This document shows positions 28,334 through 37,690 of a DNA stretch of 64,000 nt, piece by piece. The translations under genes were made by a program, and so were the position numbers. Location: assembly GCA_963714455.1 (NCBI GenBank), contig CAVQON010000002.1, forward strand, positions 56,506 to 120,505, read 5' to 3'. Numbering within the stretch: position 1 is the stretch's first letter; every line of letters starts with the position of its first letter. Origin of the DNA: CAVQGZ01 sp963714455 (GTDB lineage: Bacteria; Actinomycetota; Actinomycetes; Jiangellales; Jiangellaceae). The notes under the pieces are model-generated. The model searched no databases, was not told where the DNA came from, and saw only the letters and a program-made list of their open reading frames with translations.

Positions 28334-28349
28334 GTGGGCGATCGCCCAC
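28334..28349. repeat. Perfect 16-bp palindrome after mfd
   Basis: GTGGGCGA/TCGCCCAC with no spacer, 23 bp after the mfd stop and with no T-run. A protein-binding site or weak terminator are both possible. Confidence 0.5.
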
Positions 28350-28552
28350 GTTCGTGCGGGAGCAGCGCGAAACCTGCGTGGGTGTCGGATCAGTGCCGCG
28401 GGAGCGTCCATGGGTGGCGCGCAGCTGTCGCTCCAGCGACACCGGACGTCCACCCACCGCGGCCCGCGCGACACCGAAGCGCCACCCACGGCACAGGCAG
28501 CGCGGCCACTCGGTGAGAGCGCCGGACACCGTGACCGGATCGTTATCAAAAT

Positions 28553-28562
28553 TTACTAGTAA
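28553..28562. promoter_or_regulatory. Candidate operator TTACTAGTAA for the sugar transporter
   Basis: Perfect 10-bp palindrome in the only AT-rich patch nearby, just upstream of CTTACTTACG and TAGGTT/GATAGG promoter-like elements and about 65 bp before the start codon. It does not match the DasR (dre) consensus. The regulator is unknown. Confidence 0.4.
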
Positions 28563-28625
28563 CTTACTTACGCGTGTGGTTAGGTACTCGATAGGTTCTT
28601 TCCTGTTCTGAAGGGAGTGCGGCGC

Positions 28626-29906
28626 ATGAAGCTCCGTCACGTCGTTGCAGCATCCGCGGCCATCGCATTGACGGCCACCGCCTGCGGGTCGAGCACCGGA
28701 GGTGGCGACCTCGCCGCCCCCGACGCCGACACCGAGGGCACGCTCAAGGTCTGGCTCATGGAGGGCAGCCAGCCCGACACCGTCGTCGAGGCGGTGAACG
28801 CACAGTTCAACGAGGCCTACCCGAACGTCGACGTCCAGGTCGAGCTTCAGCAGTGGGGCGGCATCCAGGACAAGCTGACCACCTCGCTCAACACCGACGC
28901 CACACCCTGCGTCGCCGAGATCGGCAACTCGCTCACGGCGAAGTTCGCCGACGCCGGCCTGCTGGCCGACCTCACCGACGTAGCCGGCGACCTCGGCGAG
29001 GAGAACTGGCTACCCGGCCTCGCCCCGTCCGGCGAGCTGGACGGCGAGCGCTACGGCATCCCGTACTACGGCGGCGTGCGCATCGTCATGTACAACAAGG
29101 AGCACTTCGCCGAGGCCGGCGTCGAGGTCCCCACCACGCTGGACGAGCTCGAGTCCGTCGCGGCCGCCCTCAGCGAGACCAAGGGCACCGTCGAGGACGG
29201 CTACTCCGCGTTCTACTTCCCCGGCAAGTACTGGTACGGCGCGCTGCCGTTCGTCTGGACCACCGGTGGCGACATCGCCGGCCAGGACGGCGACGAGTGG
29301 GTCGGCGAGATCGACTCCGCGGAGTCGCAGGAGGGCCTGGGCATCCTGAAGAACCTGGTCGACAGCTACTCGACCGCTCCCAAGGACGGCGACGAGACCA
29401 AGAACTGGGAGGTGTTCATGGAGGGCAACACCGGCATGGTCATCGACTCCTGGTGGGCCCCTGGCGCCGTCGTCGCCACCGACCCCGACTTCACCGACAA
29501 GACCGGCGTCTTCCCGCTGCCGGGCGTGACTGCCGACGAGACCGCTCCGGTGTTCTTCGGCGGGTCCGACCTGGGCGTGTCGCAGAACTGCGCCGAGCAG
29601 GGTCTCGCCGTCGAGTGGGTCAAGATCATCACGGGCGAAGAGATTCAGACCCAGCTCGCCGCCGAGGGTGGCGTCATCCCGAACAACGAGGCGGCATTCG
29701 TCGGGCACGAGGGCAACGACTTCTTGCTCGCCGCCGACGAGGCCGCCAAGGTCAGCCGGTTCACGCCGGTGTCGCCCAACTGGGGCAACGTCGAGGCCGA
29801 GGCCGTGCTGCCGGACATGCTGGTGAAGATCTTCACCGAGCAGGCCACCATCGAGGAGGCCACCGCCGAGGCGAGCGCCTCGATCGCTGACCTGCTCAAC
29901 GGCTGA
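28626..29906 (+). CDS. Sugar ABC transporter substrate-binding lipoprotein
   Basis: 426 residues, ATG with GAAGGGAG 8 nt upstream. The lipobox LTATAC places the lipid-modified Cys at residue 20. Family-1 solute-binding fold: LKVWLMEGSQPDTVVEAVNAQF, then DVQVELQQWGGIQDKLTTSL and PCVAEIGNSLTAKFADAGLL. Family resemblance is to binding proteins for N-acetylglucosamine/chitobiose or alpha-glucosides. The GH3 gene at the operon end makes an amino-sugar more likely, but the ligand is inferred. Followed by a strong hairpin and two permeases; no ATPase gene is present. Confidence 0.92.
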   Translation: MKLRHVVAASAAIALTATACGSSTGGGDLAAPDADTEGTLKVWLMEGSQPDTVVEAVNAQFNEAYPNVDVQVELQQWGGIQDKLTTSLNTDATPCVAEIGNSLTAKFADAGLLADLTDVAGDLGEENWLPGLAPSGELDGERYGIPYYGGVRIVMYNKEHFAEAGVEVPTTLDELESVAAALSETKGTVEDGYSAFYFPGKYWYGALPFVWTTGGDIAGQDGDEWVGEIDSAESQEGLGILKNLVDSYSTAPKDGDETKNWEVFMEGNTGMVIDSWWAPGAVVATDPDFTDKTGVFPLPGVTADETAPVFFGGSDLGVSQNCAEQGLAVEWVKIITGEEIQTQLAAEGGVIPNNEAAFVGHEGNDFLLAADEAAKVSRFTPVSPNWGNVEAEAVLPDMLVKIFTEQATIEEATAEASASIADLLNG

Positions 29907-29936
29907 CGCACCAGGCGCACCGCAGCACCACGAACG

Positions 29937-29979
29937 AGCGGCGGCTGGCCAGGGGGTCTGCCTCCGGCCAGCCGCCGCT
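29937..29979 (+). terminator. 14-bp hairpin between binding protein and permeases
   Basis: AGCGGCGGCTGGCC (29937-29950), a 15-nt loop, then its perfect complement (29966-29979). No T-run follows. Such hairpins after a binding-protein gene typically stabilise its message and lower permease expression, so it may be a partial terminator or 3' stabiliser. Confidence 0.7.
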
Positions 29980-30022
29980 GCCATCTGTCCGCACCAACCG
30001 CACCCACCGAGGGAGACCCACC

Positions 30023-31006
30023 ATGAGTGGAACCATGGGCAGCACCACCCCCACCCGCCCCGCCCCTGACGGCTCGCCCGTCGGTGGCCAGGTCAGCGAC
30101 GGCCTCGCCGCCGGACCCCAGAAGGCCGGACGCCTTCCGCTGCTGCTGCTGGCCCCGGCGACGGTGCTGCTGGCCGTCGTCCTCGGCTACCCGATCGTGC
30201 GGATGGTCACGCTGTCGCTGCAGGAGGCGAAGCTCCGCAACATCGTCCGTGAAGACACCACCTGGAACAACTTCGCGAACTACCAGGAGATCTTCTCCGA
30301 CCCCGGGTTCTGGGACGTGGTGCTGCGCACCGTCGTGTTCGCCGCCGCCTGCGTCACGGCCACGATGGTGCTCGGAACGCTCGTCGCGCTGCTGCTCAAG
30401 CGGCTCGGCACGAAGATGCGGCTGCTCGTCTCCGTCGGGCTGCTCATGGCATGGTCCACCCCGGTCGTCACCGCGACGCAGGTATGGCAGTGGCTGTTCG
30501 ACACCCAGTACGGCATCGTCAACTGGGCGCTGGTCAGCCTGGGCTTCGACGGCTTCCTGAACTACTCGTGGCTTGCCAACCCGATCTCGCTCCTGTCCGT
30601 GGCGGGAGTCGTCGTCGTGTGGGGCGCGATCCCGTTCGTCGCGCTCACGCTCTACGCCGGCCTCACCCAGCTGCCCGAGGAGCTGTTCGAGGCCGCCGAG
30701 ATGGACGGCGCGACCGCCTGGCGACGGTTCTGGTCCATCACGTTCCCGTTGCTGGCCCCGATCTTCACCATCCTGGCCGCGCTCTCCACGATCTGGGACT
30801 TCCGCGTGTTCACGCAGGTCTACATCCTGCAGAGGGCCGGCGGCATCACCTCGGAGACCAACCTGCTCGGCATCTACGCCTACCGGACGTCCTTCGCCGG
30901 CAACGACTTCGGCGCCGGCGCGGCCATGTCGGTGGTGATGGTCGTGCTCCTGGGTGGCCTGTCCCTGTTCTACGTCCGACGCATGATCAAGGAGGTCGAC
31001 GCATGA
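30023..31006 (+). CDS. Sugar ABC transporter permease (MalF type)
   Basis: 327 residues; ATG with GAGGGAGA upstream. Six predicted TMs after a Pro/Gly-rich cytoplasmic N-terminus of about 40 residues. The cytoplasmic EAA loop that docks the ATPase reads EAAEMDGATAWRRFWSITFP (about 228-247). The stop overlaps the next ATG (ATGA), so both permeases are made in concert. Belongs to the CUT1 carbohydrate-uptake class. Confidence 0.94.
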   Translation: MSGTMGSTTPTRPAPDGSPVGGQVSDGLAAGPQKAGRLPLLLLAPATVLLAVVLGYPIVRMVTLSLQEAKLRNIVREDTTWNNFANYQEIFSDPGFWDVVLRTVVFAAACVTATMVLGTLVALLLKRLGTKMRLLVSVGLLMAWSTPVVTATQVWQWLFDTQYGIVNWALVSLGFDGFLNYSWLANPISLLSVAGVVVVWGAIPFVALTLYAGLTQLPEELFEAAEMDGATAWRRFWSITFPLLAPIFTILAALSTIWDFRVFTQVYILQRAGGITSETNLLGIYAYRTSFAGNDFGAGAAMSVVMVVLLGGLSLFYVRRMIKEVDA

Positions 31007-31845
31007 GCGCCGCTCGCAACAGCCGAGTCGGGACGGTGGCTGTCAACTCGACAGCGGTCGTCGTCTTCGTGATCATGGTCTTCCCGGTCTACTGGATGGT
31101 GAACACCGCGCTCAAACCGCGCGCGGACGTGTTCACCCGTGACCCCAAGTTCTTCCCCAACCCCATCACGTTCGAGCACTTCGCCCGCGTCATCGACGAC
31201 AACGGGTTTCTGGTCTTCGCCCGCAACAGCCTGATGGTCACCCTGGTCGTCGTCGTGCTGTCGATGATCGTGGCGTTCCTGGCCGCCACGGCAGTCGCGC
31301 GCTTCAGGTTCAAGGGCCGCCGCGCCTACATCGTGATGATCCTCGCGGTGCAGATGGTGCCGTTCGAGGCGCTGCTCATCTCGATGTTCGTGATGCTCAA
31401 CAGCGTGGGCCTGGTCGACAAGCTCGCGGGCGTGATGGTCGCCTACCTCGCCTTCGTGCTGCCCTTCACGATCTGGACGCTACGAGGGTTCGTCGCCAAC
31501 GTGCCGGTCGACCTCGAGGAGGCCGCCATGATCGACGGCTGCTCGCGCGCCCAGGCCTTCCGCCGGGTGCTCTTCCCCCTGATCATGCCCGGGTTGGTCG
31601 CCACCAGCGTCTTCGCCTTCATCCAGGCCTGGAACGAGTTCATCCTGGCCAACGTCATCTTGCTCTCGGAGACGAACTACACGCTGCCGATCTGGCTGGC
31701 GAGCTTCCAGAGCAACTTCAAGGAGACCGACTGGAGCGGGCTCATGGCGGGGTCCACCCTGTTCGCCATCCCGGTGATCGTGTTCTTCGTCCTGGTCCAG
31801 GGCCGTATCCAGTCCGGCGCCCTGGCCGGTGGGGTCAAGGGTTGA
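31003..31845 (+). CDS. Sugar ABC transporter permease (MalG type)
   Basis: 280 residues. The ATG overlaps the previous stop by 4 nt. Six TMs; the EAA loop reads EEAAMIDGCSRAQAFRRVLF (about 173-192). Forms the heterodimeric channel with the preceding permease. No nucleotide-binding subunit follows, so a shared ATPase (MsiK type, established for actinobacterial CUT1 systems) encoded elsewhere is expected. The stop overlaps the GH3 start (TGATG). Confidence 0.94.
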   Translation: MSAARNSRVGTVAVNSTAVVVFVIMVFPVYWMVNTALKPRADVFTRDPKFFPNPITFEHFARVIDDNGFLVFARNSLMVTLVVVVLSMIVAFLAATAVARFRFKGRRAYIVMILAVQMVPFEALLISMFVMLNSVGLVDKLAGVMVAYLAFVLPFTIWTLRGFVANVPVDLEEAAMIDGCSRAQAFRRVLFPLIMPGLVATSVFAFIQAWNEFILANVILLSETNYTLPIWLASFQSNFKETDWSGLMAGSTLFAIPVIVFFVLVQGRIQSGALAGGVKG

Positions 31846-33369
31846 TGCACCGGACGACCGACACGGAGGCCGGCGACACGGTGAGCGACACCGAGCTGCG
31901 CCGCGTCGCCCTCGGCACCCTGTTCCCCGGCTTCGAGGGCACGACAGCGCCGGGCTGGCTGCTCGACCTGCTGGACGAGGGGCTGGCCGGAGTCGTGCTG
32001 TTCGAGCGCAACGTCGACCCGGCGAGCCCGGACGCCAGCGTCGCGGCACTCACGACACAGCTGCGCCAGGCGCGTGCCGACGTCATCATCGCCGTCGACG
32101 AGGAAGGCGGGGACGTGACCCGCCTCGACGCCGGCCGCGGGTCGAACCTGCCCGGCGCGGCTGCGCTCGGGGTCGTGGACGACCCGCAGCTCACCAACGA
32201 CGTCGCGGCCTGGTTGGGCGCGCGCCTGCACGCCGACGGCGTCTCGCTCAACCTCGCGCCCGTCGCCGACGTGGACGCCGACCCGCGCAACCCGATCATC
32301 GGCATCCGCTCGTTCGGCAGCGAGCCCGACTCCGTGGCCGCCCACGTCGCTGCCTTCGTCGCCGGCCAGCAACGCAGCCGGGTCGCGGCGACGGTGAAGC
32401 ACTTCCCCGGCCACGGCGCCACCGTCGAGGACAGCCACTACACGGTTCCCGTGGTGACGGCCTCGCCGGAGCAGCTGCGCCGCCGCGAGCTCGTCCCGTT
32501 CCGCGCGGCGATCGCGGCCGGCGTCCAGGTGGTGATGACCGCGCACGTCCAGTACCCGCGTCTCGACGACGGGCCGGCGACGCTGTCGCGCGCCATCCTC
32601 ACCGACCTGCTGCGCGGCGAGCTCGGGTTCGAGGGCGTCGTGATGACCGACGGCCTCGACATGCACGCCATCAGCCAGACGGTCGGCCACGCCGAGGGCA
32701 CCGTCGGCGCCTTGCTGGCCGGTGCCGACGCGATCTGCATCGGCGGGGAGAGCACGGACGCAGCGATCGTCGAACGCCTCGTCTCGGCCATCACCGGCGC
32801 CGTCCGCTCCGGCCGGCTACCGCTGTCGCGGCTGCTCGACGCGGCGCACCGGGTCGGGCGGCTCGCCGCGTGGACGACCGGGCCTTCGCTGCCCCACGAC
32901 CTGGACGAGCCCGGCGCCGAGGCGGCCACCCGCGCCATCGCGGTGGCCGGTGACGTGCGCCTGAGCGGTCCACCGCTCGTCCTCGAGCTGCACGACGAAC
33001 CGACCATCGCTTCCGGCGAGGTGCCCTGGGCGATCGGGGAGCCCCTGGCCGAGCGTCTGCCCGGAACCGTCGTCGTCGGCCTCGCCCCCCACTCCGCCGA
33101 CCCTCTGCCCACCCTCGGCCTGCTACGCCGACCGCCCGGTCGTGCTCGCCGTCCGCGGCCTGCGGCGACGTGCGTGGCAGCGCGACGTGGTCGAGATCGT
33201 GCGGGCGCAGCGTCCGGACGTGATCGTCGTGGACCACGAGCTGAGCGCAGACCGCAGCGTGCTGGGTCCCAACCACCTGCGCACCTTCAGCGGATCGCGC
33301 GTCTCTGCACAGGTCGCCGCCGACATGCTCAGCGGACGCACGCCGCTCCCGGCAACCTCCGACGTCTGA
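31845..33369 (+). CDS. Glycoside hydrolase family 3, NagZ-like beta-N-acetylhexosaminidase, one frameshift
   Basis: About 508 residues when a +1 shift near 33118 is corrected; the N-terminal 420 are in one frame and the last 80 in the next. Signature KHFPGHGATVEDSHYTVP (starts at about K185) carries the His-Asp acid/base dyad typical of NagZ, and VVMTDGLDMHA carries the nucleophile Asp (about residue 269). It probably releases terminal GlcNAc from imported or muropeptide-derived saccharides. Translational coupling to the two permeases ties its substrate to the transporter. The C-terminal part resembles the GH3 C-terminal domain. A GTG at 31881 is an alternative start. Confidence 0.88.
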
Positions 33370-33386
33370 GCATGGCTGTTGCTGCG

Positions 33387-33392
33387 TACCAT
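33387..33392 (+). promoter_or_regulatory. -10 hexamer TACCAT, leaderless promoter of the SurA-N lipoprotein gene
   Basis: Ends 8 nt before GTG 33401; no ribosome site. Confidence 0.45.
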
Positions 33393-33400
33393 CAGGCGCC

Positions 33401-33940
33401 GTGCGTCTTCTCAGTACGGTCCTGATCGGCATCGCCGCCCTGCTTGCCGCCGGCTGTGGTGCCACGGGCACCGCGGCCACTGTGGGTGACCAGACCATCA
33501 CCATCGACCAGCTGCAGTCGGAGGTGCTGGAGTTCAGCGACTCGTTCGACGAGCCCCTGCCCGTCTCCGGCGACCTGGCTGACGTGCAGCGAGAGTTCCT
33601 CACCCGGCAGATCAACCACCTGCTGCTCATCGAGCTCGCCGACGCCGAAGGTGTCGAGATCACCGAGGCGCAGGTCGACGAGCTCTACGACGAGCTGGCC
33701 CCGTCTGAGGCCGACGTCGATGCGCTGCGCGCGCAGTTCGTCTACACCGAGGCCGGGCTGCGACGGGCGCTGGAGGACGAGCTGCGTCTGCGCGCGCTCG
33801 AGCCGATCGTCGGCCCGATCGAGCCGGCGCTGGAGGCGACCGCAGCCGAGGTCGGCGTCGAGGTGAACCCGCGCTACGGCACCTGGTCGGGCGTCGCGCT
33901 GACCCCGGGCACCGGGTCGATCTCCGTGCCTGCCGGCTGA
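33401..33940 (+). CDS. SurA N-terminal-domain lipoprotein
   Basis: 179 residues, GTG start. Signal peptide with lipobox LLAAGC (Cys19). The mature part begins ATVGDQTITIDQLQ and has the helical SurA/PrsA chaperone N-domain pattern, with REFLTRQINHLLLIELADAEG and a long amphipathic helix. The parvulin PPIase domain is absent, so it is a chaperone-only or decoy form. Position between mfd and mazG is conserved in many actinobacteria. Likely an extracytoplasmic folding factor; the client is unknown. Confidence 0.82.
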   Translation: MRLLSTVLIGIAALLAAGCGATGTAATVGDQTITIDQLQSEVLEFSDSFDEPLPVSGDLADVQREFLTRQINHLLLIELADAEGVEITEAQVDELYDELAPSEADVDALRAQFVYTEAGLRRALEDELRLRALEPIVGPIEPALEATAAEVGVEVNPRYGTWSGVALTPGTGSISVPAG

Positions 33941-33943
33941 GTC

Positions 33944-34630
33944 GTGGCCGCGAGCCCGGGGGAGCAGCTGCTGCGACTTGTCGGGGTGATGGACCGGCTG
34001 CGCTCGCCCGGTGGCTGCCCGTGGGACGCCGAGCAGACGCACGACTCGCTGGCCACCTACCTGCTGGAGGAGACCTACGAGACGCTGGAGGCGATCGACT
34101 CCGGCGACCGCGTGCACCTGCGCGAAGAGCTCGGTGACCTGCTGCTGCAGGTCGTGTTCCACGCCCGGATCGCCACGGAGCACCCCGACGACCCCTGGAC
34201 CATCGACGACGTGGCCGCAGACATCAGCGACAAGCTGGTGCGTCGCCATCCGCACGTCTTCGGCGACGCCACCGCGCGCAGTGCCGCCCACGTCGAGGCC
34301 GCCTGGGACAGGCTGAAGGCCGAAGAGAAGCAACGCACGTCGGCCCTCGACGGCATCCCAGCGGCTCTGCCGGCCCTGAGCCTGGCGACGAAGACGATCG
34401 GACGCGCCGAGCGTGCCGACGTCGGCGTGCCGCTGCCGCCCTCGCCCCTCGACGCGCCGGCCGACGACGCGGCCCCGGACGAGAATGCCGTCGGCGACGC
34501 GCTGATGGCTCTGGTCGCCCACGCCCGGGCGGGCGGGGTCGACCCGGAGCAGGCCCTGCGCCGAGCGGTCGCCCGCTACGCCGACCAGGTGCGTCGCCGC
34601 GAGACCGGCGTCGTGGACGAGCCGACGTGA
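33944..34630 (+). CDS. mazG: Nucleoside triphosphate pyrophosphohydrolase MazG
   Basis: 228 residues, GTG start 3 nt after the previous stop. All-alpha NTP-PPase that hydrolyses aberrant (d)NTPs to NMPs. The signature GGCPWDAEQTHDSL, LLEETYETLEAID and LREELGDLLLQVVFHA supplies the EExxE...ExxD magnesium ligands (about residues 46-73). A second, degenerate repeat lies towards the C-terminus. The stop overlaps the next start (GTGA). Confidence 0.95.
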   Translation: MAASPGEQLLRLVGVMDRLRSPGGCPWDAEQTHDSLATYLLEETYETLEAIDSGDRVHLREELGDLLLQVVFHARIATEHPDDPWTIDDVAADISDKLVRRHPHVFGDATARSAAHVEAAWDRLKAEEKQRTSALDGIPAALPALSLATKTIGRAERADVGVPLPPSPLDAPADDAAPDENAVGDALMALVAHARAGGVDPEQALRRAVARYADQVRRRETGVVDEPT

Positions 34631-36279
34631 CCGCGCCCGAGCTGGTTCTCACCGGGGGCCCCGTTCTCGGGGACGACGCGACGCCGCAGCACGGCCTGGC
34701 GGTTGCTGTCACCGCCGACCGCATCGCCGCGGTCGGCCCGGCCGACGACGTCCTCGCCCTGCGCGCAGGGGGCACCGAGGTGATCGACCTTCGTGGACGC
34801 CTGCTGCTGCCCGGGTTCGTCGACGCCCACGCCCACCCGTTCTGGGGTGGGCTGGAGCGGCTCGCCTGCGACCTGCTCGACACACCGCGCACCGTGCGCG
34901 ACTACCAGCAGGCCGTCGCCTCGGCTGCCGCCGCCCGCCCGCAGGCCCCCTGGGTCACCGGCGGCGGCTGGTCGTTCGAAGCGTTCCCCGACGGCGTCGC
35001 CACCGCCGACATGCTCGACGCCGTCGTGCCCGACCGGCCCGTCGTCCTGTTCAACCGCGACCACCACGGCGTGTGGGCCAACAGCCGGGCGCTGGCCATG
35101 GCCGGCCTCGACGCCGACACTGCCGACCCGCCGGACGGGCGCATCGAGCGCGACAACCGCGGTCGTCCCTCCGGCGTGCTCCACGAAGGCGCGGCCGCGC
35201 TGGTCACCGACCTTGTTCCCGCCCCCGCCGACGCCACGACGGACGCCGCGCTGCGCTCGGCGCGCGACCACCTGGTGCCGCTGGGCGTCACCGGCTGGGT
35301 CGAGGCGATCCTCGGCGAGTACGCCGGCCAGCCCGACCCGCTGCCGACATACCTACGGGCATGGGCGGCAGGGACGCTCGACGTGCGCAGCACCGGAGCC
35401 CTCTGGTGGGACCGCACCCGGGGCGTCGAGCAGATCGACGACCTCGTCGCCCGCCGCGACCTGGCCGCCCTGCACGGCGTGGCCCTGACGCAGGTGAAGA
35501 TCATGGCCGACGGCATCGTCGAGAACCAGACCGCGGCGATGCTCACCGACTACCTGCGCGACGGCGTGCCCACCGGAGGGCGTGGCCTCAGCTTCGTCGA
35601 CCGGGCCGCGCTGCTCGAAGCCGTCCCCGCGCTGGAGGCCGCAGGCTTCGCGGTGCACGTCCACGCCATCGGTGACCGAGCCGTGCGCGACGCCCTCGAC
35701 GCCGTGGCCGTCGCGTCCAGCCAGCGGGTGCGTGCAGGTCGCCCCACCCTGGCTGTGCCGCACCAGGTCGCGCACCTGCAGGTGGTCGCTCCCGACGACG
35801 TGGCCCGCTTCGCCGCCACGGGGGTTCTCGCCAACTGCCAGGCGCTGTGGGCCTGCCACGAGCCGCAGATGGACGACTTCACCGTTCCGGTGCTCGGCGA
35901 CGAACGCTCCTCGGGGCAGTACCCCTTCGCCGCCATCGCGGCCGCCGGCGGGCTGCTCGCCCTCGGCAGTGACTGGCCGGTGTCGTCGGCCGACCCGTGG
36001 CAGGCCGTGCACGTCGCGGTCACCCGCACACCGCCCGAACCCACGAGCGTGGCCCCGTTCCTGCCGGCCCAGGCGCTCACGCTCGCGCAGGCGCTGCACG
36101 CGGGTACCGCCGGCTCGGCCCGCGCCGCCGGGTGGCCCGACGCCGGGCGCATCGTCCCCGGTGCGCGTGCCGATCTGGTGGTCGCCTCCACCGACCCGTT
36201 CACCCTGCCCAGCGCCGCCCTGGCGCAGGTGCGCAGCGACGTCGTGGTCGTGCGCGGCAGCGTCGTCCACATGCGCTGA
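34627..36279 (+). CDS. Amidohydrolase family 3 (YtcJ-like) metal hydrolase
   Basis: 550 residues, GTG overlapping the mazG stop. Cytosolic TIM-barrel hydrolase. Metal ligands are suggested by LPGFVDAHAHPFWGG (HxH, about 60-74), NRDHHGVWANSRAL, the carboxylated-Lys region TQVKIMADG (about 284-292), HVHAIGDRAV and a late GSDWPVSSADPW (Asp). YtcJ-family members hydrolyse cyclic amides, carbamates or related bonds; the substrate cannot be told from sequence. Probably co-transcribed with mazG. eno follows 88 nt later with its own strong ribosome site. Confidence 0.9.
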   Translation: MTAPELVLTGGPVLGDDATPQHGLAVAVTADRIAAVGPADDVLALRAGGTEVIDLRGRLLLPGFVDAHAHPFWGGLERLACDLLDTPRTVRDYQQAVASAAAARPQAPWVTGGGWSFEAFPDGVATADMLDAVVPDRPVVLFNRDHHGVWANSRALAMAGLDADTADPPDGRIERDNRGRPSGVLHEGAAALVTDLVPAPADATTDAALRSARDHLVPLGVTGWVEAILGEYAGQPDPLPTYLRAWAAGTLDVRSTGALWWDRTRGVEQIDDLVARRDLAALHGVALTQVKIMADGIVENQTAAMLTDYLRDGVPTGGRGLSFVDRAALLEAVPALEAAGFAVHVHAIGDRAVRDALDAVAVASSQRVRAGRPTLAVPHQVAHLQVVAPDDVARFAATGVLANCQALWACHEPQMDDFTVPVLGDERSSGQYPFAAIAAAGGLLALGSDWPVSSADPWQAVHVAVTRTPPEPTSVAPFLPAQALTLAQALHAGTAGSARAAGWPDAGRIVPGARADLVVASTDPFTLPSAALAQVRSDVVVVRGSVVHMR

Positions 36280-36367
36280 CGTCTTTCGACGAGAAGGGAC
36301 GACGCGCCCGCGACCACGCCGATACGCTGCCAACGACACCCCACCCTCACCAACGAAGGAGCATGAC

Positions 36368-37675
36368 GTGGCGTCGATCGAGGCAGTAGGCGCTCGCGAG
36401 ATCCTGGACTCGCGGGGCAACCCCACCGTCGAGGTGGAGATCGTTCTGGACGACGGCGCTCAGGGTCGGGCCGCCGTTCCCTCCGGAGCATCGACGGGGG
36501 CCTTCGAGGCCGTCGAGATGCGTGACGGCGACGACGCCCGCTACGGCGGCAAGGGCGTGGAGAAGGCCGTCGAAGCGGTGCTGGACGAGATCGCCCCGCA
36601 GGTGCTCGGCGCCGACGCCGAGGAGCAGCGGCTGATCGACCAGGCGATGATCGACCTGGACGGCACCCCCAACAAGGGCCGCATCGGCGCGAACGCCATC
36701 CTCGGCGTCTCGCTGGCAGTCGCCAAGGCAGCCGCCGAGTCGGCCGACCTTCCGCTGTACCGCTACGTGGGTGGCTCGAACGCGTACTTGCTGCCGGTGC
36801 CGATGATGAACATCATCAACGGTGGCTCGCACGCCGACAGCGATGTCGACTTCCAGGAGTTCATGATCGCCCCGATCGGTGCCTCGTCGTTCCGGGAGGC
36901 CCTGCGGATGGGTGCGGAGGTCTACCACTCGCTCAAGTCGGTGCTGAAGTCGCAGGGCCTGAACACCGGCCTCGGCGACGAGGGCGGCTTCGCCCCGAAC
37001 CTCCCCAGCAACCGCGGTGCCCTCGAGCTGATCGTCACGGCCATCGAGGCAACGGGTCTGTCGTCCGGGGCGGACGTGGCTCTCGCCATGGACGTGGCCG
37101 CCACGGAGTTCTACGGCAAGGGCGTGCACGGTGCCGAGGGGGTCGAGGGCCAGTACCACGTCGAGGGCCGCAACCTGTCGACCGACGACCTGATCGGCTA
37201 CTACAACGAGCTGCTCGACGCCTTCCCGATCGTGTCGATCGAAGACCCCCTGACCGAGGACGACTGGCCCGACTGGGCGGCGTTCACCGCGGCGGTCGGC
37301 ACCAAGGTGCAGATCGTCGGCGACGACCACTACGTGACGAACGTCGAACGGCTCTCCCGCGGCATCGCGGAGAAGACCGCGAACTCGCTGCTGGTCAAGG
37401 TCAACCAGATCGGCTCGCTCACCGAGACCGCCGACGCTGTCGACATGGCCCACCGCGCCGGCTTCACCACCATGATGAGCCACCGTTCCGGCGAGACCGA
37501 GGACGTCACCATCGCCGACCTGGCGGTCGCGTTCAACTGCGGCCAGATCAAGAGCGGCGCCCCGGCCCGGTCCGACCGGGTGGCGAAGTACAACCAGCTT
37601 CTGCGTATCGAAGAAGACCTCGAGGACGCGGCGCGCTACTCCGGCGCGTCGGCGTTCCCGCGTTTCACCCCCTAG
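36368..37675 (+). CDS. eno: Enolase
   Basis: 435 residues. The GTG at 36368 is fixed by AAGGAG (36355-36360) and by the family start ASIEAVGAREILDSRGNPTVE. Dehydrates 2-phosphoglycerate to PEP. SGASTGAFEAVEMRDGD, MMNIINGGSHAD, GLGDEGGFAPNL, SIEDPL, LLVKVNQIGSL and MMSHRSGETED are all in place. The usual VGDDLFVTNPERL block reads VGDDHYVTNVERL, a small local variation next to a conserved Asp. Followed by ftsB, the usual actinobacterial neighbour. Confidence 0.97.
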   Translation: MASIEAVGAREILDSRGNPTVEVEIVLDDGAQGRAAVPSGASTGAFEAVEMRDGDDARYGGKGVEKAVEAVLDEIAPQVLGADAEEQRLIDQAMIDLDGTPNKGRIGANAILGVSLAVAKAAAESADLPLYRYVGGSNAYLLPVPMMNIINGGSHADSDVDFQEFMIAPIGASSFREALRMGAEVYHSLKSVLKSQGLNTGLGDEGGFAPNLPSNRGALELIVTAIEATGLSSGADVALAMDVAATEFYGKGVHGAEGVEGQYHVEGRNLSTDDLIGYYNELLDAFPIVSIEDPLTEDDWPDWAAFTAAVGTKVQIVGDDHYVTNVERLSRGIAEKTANSLLVKVNQIGSLTETADAVDMAHRAGFTTMMSHRSGETEDVTIADLAVAFNCGQIKSGAPARSDRVAKYNQLLRIEEDLEDAARYSGASAFPRFTP

Positions 37676-37690
37676 GCGACCATAGGGGGC

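Larger units (their letters stand above)
28311..28625. other. Intergenic region mfd to sugar-transporter operon
   Basis: No supported gene. It holds a perfect palindrome just after mfd, and an unusually AT-rich promoter/operator patch (about 28545-28595) ahead of the solute-binding protein, whose ribosome site GAAGGGAG is at 28610-28617. Confidence 0.7.
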
